64,000 bases of DNA, from assembly GCF_002735905.1 (NCBI RefSeq), contig NZ_PEBD01000004.1, positions 124,001 to 188,000 of the forward strand. The letters are read 5' to 3'. How positions within the stretch are numbered: position 1 is the first letter of the stretch; each line of letters begins with the position of its first letter. Shown here one piece after another: positions 16,504 through 26,682 of the stretch. Below the pieces are notes generated by a model, which was not told where the DNA came from, did no database searches, and was given only the letters and a program-made list of their open reading frames with translations. The position numbers were made by a program, and so were the translations under genes. This DNA is from Williamsia muralis. Lineage in GTDB: Bacteria; Actinomycetota; Actinomycetes; Mycobacteriales; Mycobacteriaceae.

Positions 16504-17727
16504 GTGGACAACTTCAGTAGGCGCAACGCGTTGAAGGCGGGCGGGGTGTTGGGTGCGGCCGGCGCTGCGGCGGTCATCGTTCCGGCGACCCCGTGGACAT
16601 GGTCGCCGGCAGGTTCGGTGCCGGGAACCGGTAGCGGGGCCGACCCTCGGGGCGTGTGGGACAACGAGGCCGATCCGGTGGTTGCGTCGTTGATCGACCG
16701 CGGCGAGGTGCCGCGCGTGAACGAGTTGTTGAAGCACTGGACCAAGAACGGCCAGGCATTGCCGGCCGGCCTGCCGAACGACCTGCGAGATTTCATCGAG
16801 TACGCGCGGCAGATGCCGTCGTGGGCGGATCAGGGCAAGTTGGCCACAGCGGTCGAGTTCAACCAGAAGCGCGGGACCTATCTGGGTGTGCTGTATGGCT
16901 TCGCCAGCGGCATGATGAGCACCGTCATCCCCAAAGAGGCGCGGGCGGTGTACTACTCCAAGGGCGGCGCGGACATGAAGGACCGCATCACCAAGACCGC
17001 GAAACTCGGGTACGACATCGGTTCGCTCAATGCCTACCAACCTGACGGTGAAATGGTGATCACCTGCGTCAAGACGCGCCTCGCGCACGCAGCGGTTCGG
17101 CACCTGCTTCCGCAGTCGCCGCACTGGACAGGGTCTGCGCCAGAAGACATCCCGATCAGTCAGGCCGACATCATGGTCACCTGGCACAGCTTGCCGACCA
17201 CCGTGATGCGAAACCTGAAGAAGTGGAACGTGCAGATCCCGGCCGCCGAATCGGAGGGCTTCCTGCATTCCTGGCAACTGGCCGCACATCTGCTCGGTGT
17301 GCAAGACCAGTACATCCCGGCCTCGTGGGATCAGGCCGACTCGCAGGCCAAACAGGTCCTCGACCCGATCCTGGCGCCCACACCCGAAGGCATCAAACTC
17401 GCAGACATCCTCCTGGGTCTCGGGATGAATCTGGATCTGACGTTGCTCAGCCGGCCCATCCTCGGAGCGTTGACCCGATTCATGCTCGGCGACCAGGTGG
17501 CCGAGTGGCTGCGAATCCCGCGGGAGCCCGTCTGGACGCCGTTGCTCGAAACCGCCTGGGGTCCGTTCGTGGCCGTGCGTGAAGGGCTTCTCGACGTGGG
17601 TGTCCCGGAAGAGGCGTACTGGTTGTTCGACGAGTTCTTGCGCCAGTTCGTCTTGTTCTACACCTCGGAACTCCGCATGCCGATCAATATCGAGATACCG
17701 GTCATCAACAACCCGAACTACAAGTGA
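16504..17727 (+). CDS. lcp: Latex clearing protein, rubber oxygenase Lcp
   Basis: 407 residues from the GTG at 16504, eight bases after GGGGAG; GTG 16495 and ATG 16480 are alternatives. A twin-arginine signal (SRRNALKAGGVLGAAGAAAV) at the N-terminus predicts Tat export. The heme and catalytic residues of the Streptomyces K30 enzyme are all present: Glu in IPKEARAV, the RITKT motif carrying Arg, Lys and Thr, and the proximal His in RLAHAAVRHLL with exactly the K30 spacing from the Arg (34 residues). Lcp is a b-type cytochrome that cleaves cis-1,4-polyisoprene to oligo-isoprenoids with aldehyde and ketone ends, outside the cell. No oxiAB genes follow; a globin gene does. Confidence 0.95.
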   Translation: MDNFSRRNALKAGGVLGAAGAAAVIVPATPWTWSPAGSVPGTGSGADPRGVWDNEADPVVASLIDRGEVPRVNELLKHWTKNGQALPAGLPNDLRDFIEYARQMPSWADQGKLATAVEFNQKRGTYLGVLYGFASGMMSTVIPKEARAVYYSKGGADMKDRITKTAKLGYDIGSLNAYQPDGEMVITCVKTRLAHAAVRHLLPQSPHWTGSAPEDIPISQADIMVTWHSLPTTVMRNLKKWNVQIPAAESEGFLHSWQLAAHLLGVQDQYIPASWDQADSQAKQVLDPILAPTPEGIKLADILLGLGMNLDLTLLSRPILGALTRFMLGDQVAEWLRIPREPVWTPLLETAWGPFVAVREGLLDVGVPEEAYWLFDEFLRQFVLFYTSELRMPINIEIPVINNPNYK

Positions 17728-17771
17728 TGCCACGGCGCGCATAATCCGCCGGAGTCTTGGAGAAGGTGAAC

Positions 17772-18188
17772 GTGGACAAGGTGTTGCTCGAGCGGAGCCT
17801 CATGCTGGTCGCCGACGACGACGTGGGGCTCACAACCGACTTCTATGATCGATTGTTCGCCGAATACCCCTCGGCACGAGCACTTTTCAGCAGCGACATC
17901 CGCCCGCAAGCGCGAATGCTCCAGGACGCGATCGTCGCCGTGCTCGACCACCTCGAGGACTCGACGTGGCTCCGTGCCTCGCTGGGGGCGCTGGGCCAGA
18001 GGCACGCATCCTGGGGGGTCACGCCTGAGATGTACAACTGGGTCGCGTCCACGATGATCGCCACCATGGCCGACCGCGGAGGTGCCGAGTGGACGGACGC
18101 CATGACGGATGCGTGGTCCGAGGCACTCGGAGCAGTCGCCGGCATGATGCTGGAGGCCTACCCCGTGCGCACGGATGGATTGGGCTGA
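17772..18188 (+). CDS. Single-domain bacterial globin
   Basis: 138 residues from a GTG at 17772 with GGAGAAGG upstream. The whole protein is one globin domain resembling the heme domain of flavohemoglobin: DFYDRLFAEYPSARALFSSDIRPQARMLQDAI holds the C-D-E region with a Gln at the distal position, and GQRHASWGV carries the probable proximal His (F8). No FAD or NAD domain follows. Single-domain globins bind O2 or NO. It begins 44 bases after the lcp stop on the same strand and could be co-transcribed, placing an O2-binding protein behind an O2-consuming oxygenase that is itself a globin fold. Confidence 0.88.
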   Translation: MDKVLLERSLMLVADDDVGLTTDFYDRLFAEYPSARALFSSDIRPQARMLQDAIVAVLDHLEDSTWLRASLGALGQRHASWGVTPEMYNWVASTMIATMADRGGAEWTDAMTDAWSEALGAVAGMMLEAYPVRTDGLG

Positions 18189-18218
18189 CCGGGAGACGGT
18201 AAACCTGATGTCGTAGTC

Positions 18219-18812
18219 CTACTGCGAGCGAACAGCTTTCAGTACGGTGTCGTGTGTGTGGTGTGAGTTCCCGGGAGGGGCGGTCGTCCGGGGCTGGGTG
18301 CGGTCGATCAACACCGTCCACTCGTCGCCGAGGAGCTCGGCGAAGTCGTGTGGGTCGTAGAAGTCCCGCGGGTCGATTCCCTTCCAGTTGTGGCCTTCTC
18401 GGATCTCGTGGCCCACGATGAGCAGCGTTCCGCCCGGCGCGACGGCGTGTGCGATCGCGCGGGCGGTCTGGCCGCCGTCGGACCGAGGAACGCTGTGGAG
18501 GTATTGCATCGACACGAGGTCATAGGAGGTCGGCGTCGGCGGGTCGGCGAGCGGATCACCACGTACCCAGGTGATGGCGTCCGAGTCGCCCAGTTTCATG
18601 GCGCGGTCGATGGCGACCTGCGAGATGTCGACGGCCGTCACCTGCCATCCGCGTTCAGCGAGCCAGCGGGCATCGGCGCCCTCGCCGCATCCGAGGTCGA
18701 GCGCCCGTCCGGGCGGCAGGTCCGACACCTCGTCGACGAGGACGGGATTGGGGTTGTTGCTGAAGAGTTGTTCGGCGCTGCTGTAGTGCTCGTCCCAGAA
18801 TTCTTGGTTCAT
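18219..18812 (-). CDS. Class I SAM-dependent methyltransferase
   Basis: 197 residues. Motif I LDLGCGEGADARWLAERGW is near residue 40, with an acidic residue (VTAVDIS) ending the second strand and the GTLLIVGHEI strand later. Typical of small methyltransferase-11/25-like or thiopurine-type enzymes (FWDEHYSSAEQLFSNNPN opening). Substrate unknown. The start ATG sits almost directly against GGAGG, which is closer than ideal. Convergent with the globin gene; the next upstream gene on its strand is the TetR regulator at 18869. Confidence 0.88.
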   Translation of the reverse strand: MNQEFWDEHYSSAEQLFSNNPNPVLVDEVSDLPPGRALDLGCGEGADARWLAERGWQVTAVDISQVAIDRAMKLGDSDAITWVRGDPLADPPTPTSYDLVSMQYLHSVPRSDGGQTARAIAHAVAPGGTLLIVGHEIREGHNWKGIDPRDFYDPHDFAELLGDEWTVLIDRTQPRTTAPPGNSHHTHDTVLKAVRSQ

Positions 18813-18868
18813 GCCTCCACAATGGCCGTGCACCCCTGTTTCGACAACTATTCTTGCTGTTTCGGCAA

Positions 18869-19504
18869 CTACGCCGGGTGGTTGTCCGGTCGCGGGCCCA
18901 AAAGGGCAATGCAGGCCTCGACCATGGTCTCGGTCATCGAGTCGATCGGCCTGCCGTCCTCGACAGCGACCGCTGTCAATTCTCGTAGACCTCCCAGCAG
19001 CAAGGTGGCCATCGACCGCGACACCGTCTCCACACCTGCGGTCCGCATCTGAGGTGTGCTCGTCAACATGACGAGGGTGCGAATCAGTTCTTCCATTGCG
19101 TGCCGCTGAACCGGTCGGGCACTGGTTCCCAGGGCGGGGAGCTCGCGAATCCAGCTCAATGTGATGGCCGGATCCATCTCGATCGACTTCACGTATGCGC
19201 CGATGGCCTGCCTGATCTGGCTGGCCCACCCGGCGTCCGGATCCACAGCTGCCACGATCTCATCGATCATGGAGGTGTTCGCACGCCGCAGCAGTTCGAT
19301 GAAGCAGTCTTCTTTGCCAGAGAACTCCTGGTAGAAGGTTCGCCGCGACGTCCGGGCGATGCCGACGATGTCGGCGATGGTGCTGGCCCGGTAGCCACGG
19401 ACCTCGATCGAGGTGGCCAGCGCGTCGAGCAACCGAACCCGAAAAACTGACCCGCCGGCGTCGGCAGGCTGCACTTGATCGACTGACTGCGGGTTGGTTG
19501 CCAT
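18869..19504 (-). CDS. TetR-family regulator divergent from P450
   Basis: 211 residues from the ATG at 19502-19504. The TetR HTH (LLDALATSIEVRGYRASTIADIVGIARTSRRTFYQEFSGKEDCF) covers residues 25-70; the remainder is a helical ligand domain. It is divergent from a cytochrome P450 with 101 bases between the starts, and two near-identical palindromes lie in that gap. It most likely represses the P450 and itself and responds to the P450 substrate. Confidence 0.9.
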   Translation of the reverse strand: MATNPQSVDQVQPADAGGSVFRVRLLDALATSIEVRGYRASTIADIVGIARTSRRTFYQEFSGKEDCFIELLRRANTSMIDEIVAAVDPDAGWASQIRQAIGAYVKSIEMDPAITLSWIRELPALGTSARPVQRHAMEELIRTLVMLTSTPQMRTAGVETVSRSMATLLLGGLRELTAVAVEDGRPIDSMTETMVEACIALLGPRPDNHPA

Positions 19505-19536
19505 CGACCCAACGATACGACCCCTTGTTCTCCCCT

Positions 19537-19576
19537 GGTACGAAAGCGTACCGTCGCGGTGGTACGGCGTAGTACC
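19537..19576. promoter_or_regulatory. Two tandem TetR operators between tetR and P450
   Basis: GGTACG-AAAG-CGTACC (19537-19552) is a perfect 16-bp inverted repeat. GGTAC-GGCGTA-GTACC (19561-19576) is a second with 5-bp arms. Their starts are 24 bp apart, just over two helical turns, so two dimers could bind on nearly the same face. Shared pattern: GGTAC, six bases, GTACC. They sit midway between the divergent starts. Confidence 0.8.
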
Positions 19577-19605
19577 GGGCGGCGCCGAGACGGGAGCGTT
19601 CGAAC

Positions 19606-20985
19606 ATGGGGCCAGCTCATACAGAAACGAAGGACGGTCGTCAGGCGAAGGCGTCGGTACACCTGCCGCCTGGTCCACGACTGCATCGACACGTGCAAGG
19701 ACTCGCGTTCGTCGCCGCACGTCGGCAGACGATGCAAGTACTCGCCCGGCGCCACGGGCCGGCGTTCACACTGAACATCCCGGTCTTCGGGAACACCGTG
19801 GTGGTAGCGGACCCACACCTGGCCAAGCAGTTGTTCACGACGCCCGCCGGAGTGCTGAGCAACGTGCAGCCCAACCTCGGCCGGATCCTCGGCGACCACT
19901 CGATGTTCTCGCTCGAAGGTGACGACCATCGCCGCAGACGCAAGCTGCTCACTCCTCCGCTGCACGGCAAGAGCGTGAAGGGCTACGAGCAGATCATCGA
20001 GGAAGAGGTCCTGCGCGAGACCGCTACCTGGCCGGAAGATCGCGAGTTCGAGAGTCTGGCTCCGATGATGCGGATAACGCTCAATGCGATTCTTCGTGCG
20101 GTGTTCGGCGCCGATGGGGAGCAGCTCGACTCACTACGGCGCATCATTCCGCCGATGGTCGAGTTGGGCTCGCGCCTCGCGACATTGCCAAACACGACGA
20201 TCAACCTCGGCCGGTTCGACCCCTGGGAACGATTCATGGCTCGCCGTCGTGAATACGACTCGATCATCGAAGACCTGATCTCCACGGTGCGGGGCGACCC
20301 CGACTTCGCCGAACGTACCGACATCGTCTCGCTGATGCTGCGAAGTACCTACGACGACGGGTCGCCGATGACAACCACGGAGATCGCCGACGAACTGGCG
20401 ACGCTGCTCGCCGCGGGCCACGAGACCACCGCCACCACGCTGGCGTGGGCGTTCGAGCGATTGCGCCGCAACCCGGATGTGTTGGCCCGCTTGACCGCTG
20501 AGGTCGACGAGGGGGACACCGCGTTCCGGCAGGCGACGATCCTGGAAGTGCAGCGCAGCCGGCCCGTGATCGATCTCGCCGGGCGAACAGTGGTGGCTCC
20601 TGTGCTGGAGTTGGGCGAGTGGCGCATCCCGCAGGGGCACACGGTGCTTGTCAGCATCTCTCTGCTGCACGACGACAGTGAGCAGTTCGAGGATCCAGAA
20701 CGATTTGACCCCAGTCGATTCCTGGATCACAAGCCGTCCGCCGCATGGCTTCCGTTCGGCGGTGGAACCCGCCGGTGCATCGGTGCGGCCTTCGCGAACA
20801 TGGAAATGGATGTCACCCTGCGGACCGTGCTGGAGAAGTTCGAACTGTTCCCGACGACGAAACCTGCAGAGCGTTGGCACAGTCGCGGCGTCGCATATGC
20901 TCCCCGCCGCAAGGGGCAGATCGCTGTTCGTCGCCGCAGCCGAAATGATGTGGCAGACCTGAAGGAACGGCCGCCAACTGTGTAG
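19606..20985 (+). CDS. Cytochrome P450
   Basis: 459 residues. All hallmarks are visible: Pro-rich entry LPPGPRLH, I-helix AGHETT at 270-275, ExxR at 314-317, and the heme loop FGGGTRRCIGAAFANME with Cys 391. It resembles the mycobacterial CYP136/137/138-like class of bacterial P450s with a eukaryotic-type layout (RFDPSRFLDHK). No N-terminal membrane anchor. No ferredoxin or reductase gene adjoins it, so redox partners are supplied from elsewhere. Substrate unknown; control by the divergent TetR suggests an inducing xenobiotic or lipid. A LysR gene starts nine bases downstream. Confidence 0.93.
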   Translation: MGPAHTETKDGRQAKASVHLPPGPRLHRHVQGLAFVAARRQTMQVLARRHGPAFTLNIPVFGNTVVVADPHLAKQLFTTPAGVLSNVQPNLGRILGDHSMFSLEGDDHRRRRKLLTPPLHGKSVKGYEQIIEEEVLRETATWPEDREFESLAPMMRITLNAILRAVFGADGEQLDSLRRIIPPMVELGSRLATLPNTTINLGRFDPWERFMARRREYDSIIEDLISTVRGDPDFAERTDIVSLMLRSTYDDGSPMTTTEIADELATLLAAGHETTATTLAWAFERLRRNPDVLARLTAEVDEGDTAFRQATILEVQRSRPVIDLAGRTVVAPVLELGEWRIPQGHTVLVSISLLHDDSEQFEDPERFDPSRFLDHKPSAAWLPFGGGTRRCIGAAFANMEMDVTLRTVLEKFELFPTTKPAERWHSRGVAYAPRRKGQIAVRRRSRNDVADLKERPPTV

Positions 20986-20994
20986 CGTGACCAC

Positions 20995-21888
20995 ATGGAC
21001 CTGCAGCGACTACGAATCCTGAGGCAGCTCGCAGACCGCGGCACCGTGGGAGCCGTGGCTCAGGCGATGAACATGACACCGTCAGCGGTGTCGCAGCAGT
21101 TGAAGATCCTGGGCCGCGAAGCCGGGATCGCCTTGCTCGAACAAGATGGCCGGCGGGTTCGTCTCACGGACGCCGGTCGCGCGTTGGTACTACGTGCCGA
21201 CGAGGTCATCGCCGCTGTGCAGCGGGCCGAGGCGGAGATGGCGTCGTACCGCGATGACGCAGTCGGCGAAGTGCGCTTGGCGATGTTCCCCTCGGGAGCG
21301 GCACTTCTGCTACCGGGTGTCCTCAACCGGATGAGCGATCGTCGGATCCGGGTGATCGCCGGCGACGAAGACGTCAAATACGTTGACGCGCCTGCCTTGC
21401 TGGCCGACTTCGACGTCGTCCTGACCCATCGGGACGAGCGAGCGCCGCAGGTTGTCGAGGCGAGGGTGTCGGTGACAACCGTGATGCGTGAGCCCATCGA
21501 CCTGGTGGTCGGGGGTGGTCATCGTCTGGCCGGCCGCAGCGAGGTGACACTGGCCGAACTCGAGGACGAGGACTGGATCAGCGTCCGCGGCGGGTTCCCG
21601 GTTGATGACGTGCTGCTCTCCCTTGCAGCGGCGACCGGGGTGGCGCCGCGAGTCACCCACCGCATCAACGACTTCCGTGTCATCGAGTCGATGGTGGCAC
21701 GTGATCACGGAGTCGCGCTCATGCCCCGGTTCTCCATCCGGGATCCGGACTGCAGCCGCCTTGTTCTCACCGGGGTGCGCGCCGCGCGGGTATACGAGGC
21801 GTTGAGCCGCCCGATGGGTGATCAGCGAGGTGCGGTGAGGCAACTTCTTGCAGCACTTGTCGCCGAGGGGGATTCGGCCGGGGCCTGA
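20995..21888 (+). CDS. LysR-family transcriptional regulator
   Basis: 297 residues. The N-terminal winged HTH (RLRILRQLADRGTVGAVAQAMNMTPSAVSQQLKILGREAG) is followed by the periplasmic-binding-like effector domain from about residue 90. It begins nine bases after the P450 stop, so it may be co-transcribed with it. LysR regulators usually control a divergent neighbour, but none is divergent here; the target is unclear. Confidence 0.92.
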   Translation: MDLQRLRILRQLADRGTVGAVAQAMNMTPSAVSQQLKILGREAGIALLEQDGRRVRLTDAGRALVLRADEVIAAVQRAEAEMASYRDDAVGEVRLAMFPSGAALLLPGVLNRMSDRRIRVIAGDEDVKYVDAPALLADFDVVLTHRDERAPQVVEARVSVTTVMREPIDLVVGGGHRLAGRSEVTLAELEDEDWISVRGGFPVDDVLLSLAAATGVAPRVTHRINDFRVIESMVARDHGVALMPRFSIRDPDCSRLVLTGVRAARVYEALSRPMGDQRGAVRQLLAALVAEGDSAGA

Positions 21889-21913
21889 TCACTCGGCAGA
21901 ACCGTCTGCCCGC

Positions 21914-24180
<2,267 letters not shown>

Positions 24181-24205
24181 TCAATCTCCGGGGTTGGGGG
24201 AATGA

Positions 24206-24254
24206 GACCGGCGCGTCAGAAATCCCGCGACGGGAAGCCGGTCTGGATCAGACC
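24206..24254 (-). promoter_or_regulatory. leuA attenuator: mutually exclusive hairpins
   Basis: On the leuA strand, GGTCTG-ATC-CAGACC (24254 down to 24240) forms a perfect 6-bp hairpin that overlaps the leader-peptide stop codon. An alternative stem pairs GACCGGC (24243-24237) with GCCGGTC (24212-24206), perfect over 7 bp, enclosing a small CCCG/CGGG hairpin. The two stems share the bases CAGACC/GACCGGC and so cannot coexist. A ribosome stalled at the Leu codons of the leader would mask the first stem. No U-run follows, as is common for actinobacterial attenuators. Confidence 0.72.
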
Positions 24255-24289
24255 CCGCCGCGGCAACCGAGAAGGAGCACGCGCTGCAT
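24248..24289 (-). CDS. leuL: leuA leader peptide
   Basis: A 13-codon frame, MQRVLLLGCRGGV, with three consecutive Leu codons (CTC CTT CTC) after a Val codon, ending in TGA inside the first attenuator hairpin. Its ATG lies seven bases after a good -10 box, so the mRNA probably begins at or next to the start codon (leaderless). It ends 73 bases before the leuA ATG. Function: senses charged tRNA-Leu by ribosome position and sets which hairpin forms. Confidence 0.82.
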   Translation of the reverse strand: MQRVLLLGCRGGV

Positions 24290-24296
24290 TTTTGTG

Positions 24297-24325
24297 ACTG
24301 TACTCCCGAAGGCGCGGAAGTCCAA
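24297..24325 (-). promoter_or_regulatory. leuA promoter
   Basis: On the minus strand TTGGAC (24325-24320) is a -35 box and TACAGT (24302-24297) a -10 box, separated by exactly 17 bases. Transcription would start about seven bases on, at the ATG of the leader peptide. The promoter lies in the short gap after the nitroreductase stop (24333), so leuA is expressed independently of that gene. Confidence 0.75.
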
Positions 24326-24332
24326 AGGTGGT

Positions 24333-24905
24333 TCACCGGTTCTCCGGAACCAATGGTCGTCCCCAGGTCTCGGCAAAGGCGATCTCCGCCAACGGCAAGC
24401 GGGTGCGTTCGCGGCCATCACGCTCTCGGATGTCGGCGGGCAGGGCTGCAGCTTCAGCGAGTCGGCCGATGGCCAGGATCAGCAGGGGTCGAATGGAGTG
24501 CGGAATGTCGAACTGCTGCACCAGGTCTGGCGCGCGGAACCCGCCCATGGGATGCGCGTTCCATCCGTCGGCCTGGGCTTGGACGATCATCTGACCGGCG
24601 GCGAGCCCCACGTCGAGCGTGGCGTAGTCGTGCATTTTCGGGTCGTCGGGGAGGTCGTCGGTACACAGGACGATCAGCGCTGCGGCGGCCGGTGCCCACG
24701 ACTGATTCCCCCGTTTGAGTGCCTCGGTGACCCCGGCGAATGTCGGGTCACCGCGGCGGCCGACGACAAAGCGGACCGGCTGGCGACCGCCACCCGTGGG
24801 CGCCCACCGGCCCGCCTCGAGGATCGACTGCAGATGTCCGTCGGACATGGTTGCGTCGGCGTCGTAGCCGCGCGCACTCCATCGGTCTGCGAGTAGCGGG
24901 TGCAC
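24333..24905 (-). CDS. Nitroreductase-family FMN oxidoreductase
   Basis: 190 residues, GTG start. The N-terminal SARGYDADATMSDGHLQSILEAGRWAPTGGGRQPVRFVV holds the FMN-binding pattern (RxxxR-like Ser-Ala-Arg and the AP-S/T-GG-N/R loop). The C-terminal MGGFRAPDLVQQFDIP matches the family. Nitroreductases reduce nitroaromatics, quinones or other acceptors using NAD(P)H. Substrate unknown. It ends just before the leuA promoter and follows the MFS exporter gene on the same strand. Confidence 0.88.
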   Translation of the reverse strand: MHPLLADRWSARGYDADATMSDGHLQSILEAGRWAPTGGGRQPVRFVVGRRGDPTFAGVTEALKRGNQSWAPAAAALIVLCTDDLPDDPKMHDYATLDVGLAAGQMIVQAQADGWNAHPMGGFRAPDLVQQFDIPHSIRPLLILAIGRLAEAAALPADIRERDGRERTRLPLAEIAFAETWGRPLVPENR

Positions 24906-24933
24906 AGGCAGCAGCTCCTTGGGCCGGCGGGGA

Positions 24934-26454
24934 CTAGTCGGTGACCGGCCGGCGTTCGCGGAGAACGATTGCCACCACTGCGGCCACCACCGCCAAGAGT
25001 GCCACGCTCACCAGCGACGTGATGTGCAAGCCGTCGACGAACGCGCTGCGTGCGGCGTCGGCGAGAGCACTTCCGGCGCCCGGGTCAAGGGTCTGTGCCT
25101 GGGTGAGTGTCTGCGAGAGGGTGTCCTCGACGCCGCTGCCCTCGCCGGACCGGCGGAAGACCATCGTGGCCACCGAACCGAGAACGGCGAGTCCGAACGC
25201 CGTTCCCAACTCGAAGCTGGTCTCGGAGAGACCGGCCGCCGACCCGCTGCGCTGAGCAGGCACCGACGACACGGCGACATCGGAGACCAGCGAGAAGATC
25301 ACGCCGTAGCCGACACCGGCCAGCGTGGAGCTGATCAGGTAGACCAGTACGCCCTGGTCGACGCCGAGACCGAGCATGCCTGCGTTGCCGACCGCAGCGG
25401 CCAGCAGCGAGAAGACAAACGCCCAGCGCACCGACATGACCGCGGCGATGCGGGAAGCGCTCATGGAGAAGATCGCCACGGCGATCGCCATCGGGATACC
25501 GAGTACTGCTGCCTCCAGCACATCGCGTCCGAGGACCGACTGCAGGTAGATGCCGCTGAGGTAGCTCAACGCGGCAAGGGTCATCATGCCCGTCAGCGCG
25601 CTGCCGATCGCAACGGAGAACCCGCGGCTCTTGAAGAGCTTGAGGTCGATCAAGGGCTGTTCTGTCCGACGCTCGTGGGCGGCGAACAACGCCATGCCCA
25701 CGATGCCGATGGCAGCGAAGACCGCTGTGGTGGTGTCGAATCCCTCGGCTGCGCCGTGCTTGATTGCGTAGACGAGCGGGAGGATGCCGATCAACGACAG
25801 CAGCACGCCGAGGACGTCGAAGGGGGCCGAGCTGGGCGACCGGTATTCCGGGACCAGGCGGGGGCCGAAGACCAAGAGGATCAGCAGTACGGGCACGTTG
25901 ATCAAGAAGACGGAGCCCCACCAGAACTGGTGGAGGAGTGCGCCACCGATCACCGGCCCGATGGCCGATCCGCCTGCGAACGCCGCCGTCCACATGCCGA
26001 TGGCCTTCGCCCGGGCCACGGGGTCGGGGAACATGTTGCTGATCAGCGACAGGCTCGAGGGCAGGAGGGTTGCGCCACCGATGCCCATGATCGCGCGGGC
26101 AGCGATGAGCGCGCTCGCGTCGGGGGCGAATGCTGCGATCGCCGAGGCGACGCCGAAGAGGCTGGCGCCGACGAGCAGCAGCTTGCGTCGACCGAACCGG
26201 TCACCGAGATTGCCCATCGTGATCAACAGGCCGGCGATGAGGAATCCGTAGATGTCGACGATCCACAACTGCTGCGTGGCAGAAGGGGCGAGTTCGGCGC
26301 TCAGGGTGGGGATCGCCAGGTACAAGACGGAGAAGTCCATGGACACCAGGAAGACCGGCAGCGTCAGTACTGCCAGTCCCAGCCAGGTCCGGCGGTCCGG
26401 GCGGCTGGTGCTCGCGTCGGATTGCGGATCGGTCTGTTTGTCGATGATGCTCAC
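24934..26454 (-). CDS. MFS drug exporter, DHA2 (14-helix) family
   Basis: 506 residues from a GTG at 26454 with GGAG six bases upstream; an ATG at 26481 is possible. About 14 transmembrane helices. The family motif A (GNLGDRFGRRKLLLVG) lies after helix 2 and the antiporter motif C region (GSAIGPVIGGALL) in helix 5. It resembles proton-coupled exporters of quaternary ammonium compounds and antibiotics. It is divergent from a TetR gene and an 11-bp-arm operator lies between, the standard efflux-repressor arrangement. Confidence 0.92.
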   Translation of the reverse strand: MSIIDKQTDPQSDASTSRPDRRTWLGLAVLTLPVFLVSMDFSVLYLAIPTLSAELAPSATQQLWIVDIYGFLIAGLLITMGNLGDRFGRRKLLLVGASLFGVASAIAAFAPDASALIAARAIMGIGGATLLPSSLSLISNMFPDPVARAKAIGMWTAAFAGGSAIGPVIGGALLHQFWWGSVFLINVPVLLILLVFGPRLVPEYRSPSSAPFDVLGVLLSLIGILPLVYAIKHGAAEGFDTTTAVFAAIGIVGMALFAAHERRTEQPLIDLKLFKSRGFSVAIGSALTGMMTLAALSYLSGIYLQSVLGRDVLEAAVLGIPMAIAVAIFSMSASRIAAVMSVRWAFVFSLLAAAVGNAGMLGLGVDQGVLVYLISSTLAGVGYGVIFSLVSDVAVSSVPAQRSGSAAGLSETSFELGTAFGLAVLGSVATMVFRRSGEGSGVEDTLSQTLTQAQTLDPGAGSALADAARSAFVDGLHITSLVSVALLAVVAAVVAIVLRERRPVTD

Positions 26455-26568
26455 CGGGTGCTCCAATCGCGCTGCGAACACGCGAGCGGACGCCGGCGTT
26501 GGCCGCGTTGAGGGCGCTACATGTGTTCGGACGGCGATCGCCCGCTCGTGGCGGCTCGATCAACCTGA

Positions 26569-26598
26569 GTACAACGTACGCATAAGAGTACGTTGTAC
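26569..26598. promoter_or_regulatory. TetR operator between exporter and regulator
   Basis: GTACAACGTAC (26569-26579) and GTACGTTGTAC (26588-26598) are perfect 11-bp inverted arms around an 8-base spacer. This is one of the cleanest dyads in the window and lies between the divergent MFS and TetR starts. It almost certainly binds the TetR protein encoded at 26683. Confidence 0.85.
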
Positions 26599-26682
26599 GC
26601 AAAGCGTTTATTCCATCGTTCGGCCTTTGTTCACCGTCCCGGCCGTGAACACGGACAATGAACGCGGCGAAGGAGAGATGTG

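Noticed and set aside
24919-26511. A 530-codon frame antisense to the MFS exporter
   Set aside because: Composition is dominated by Glu/Asp/Arg/His repeats mirroring hydrophobic codons of the exporter; no domain; the exporter is certain.
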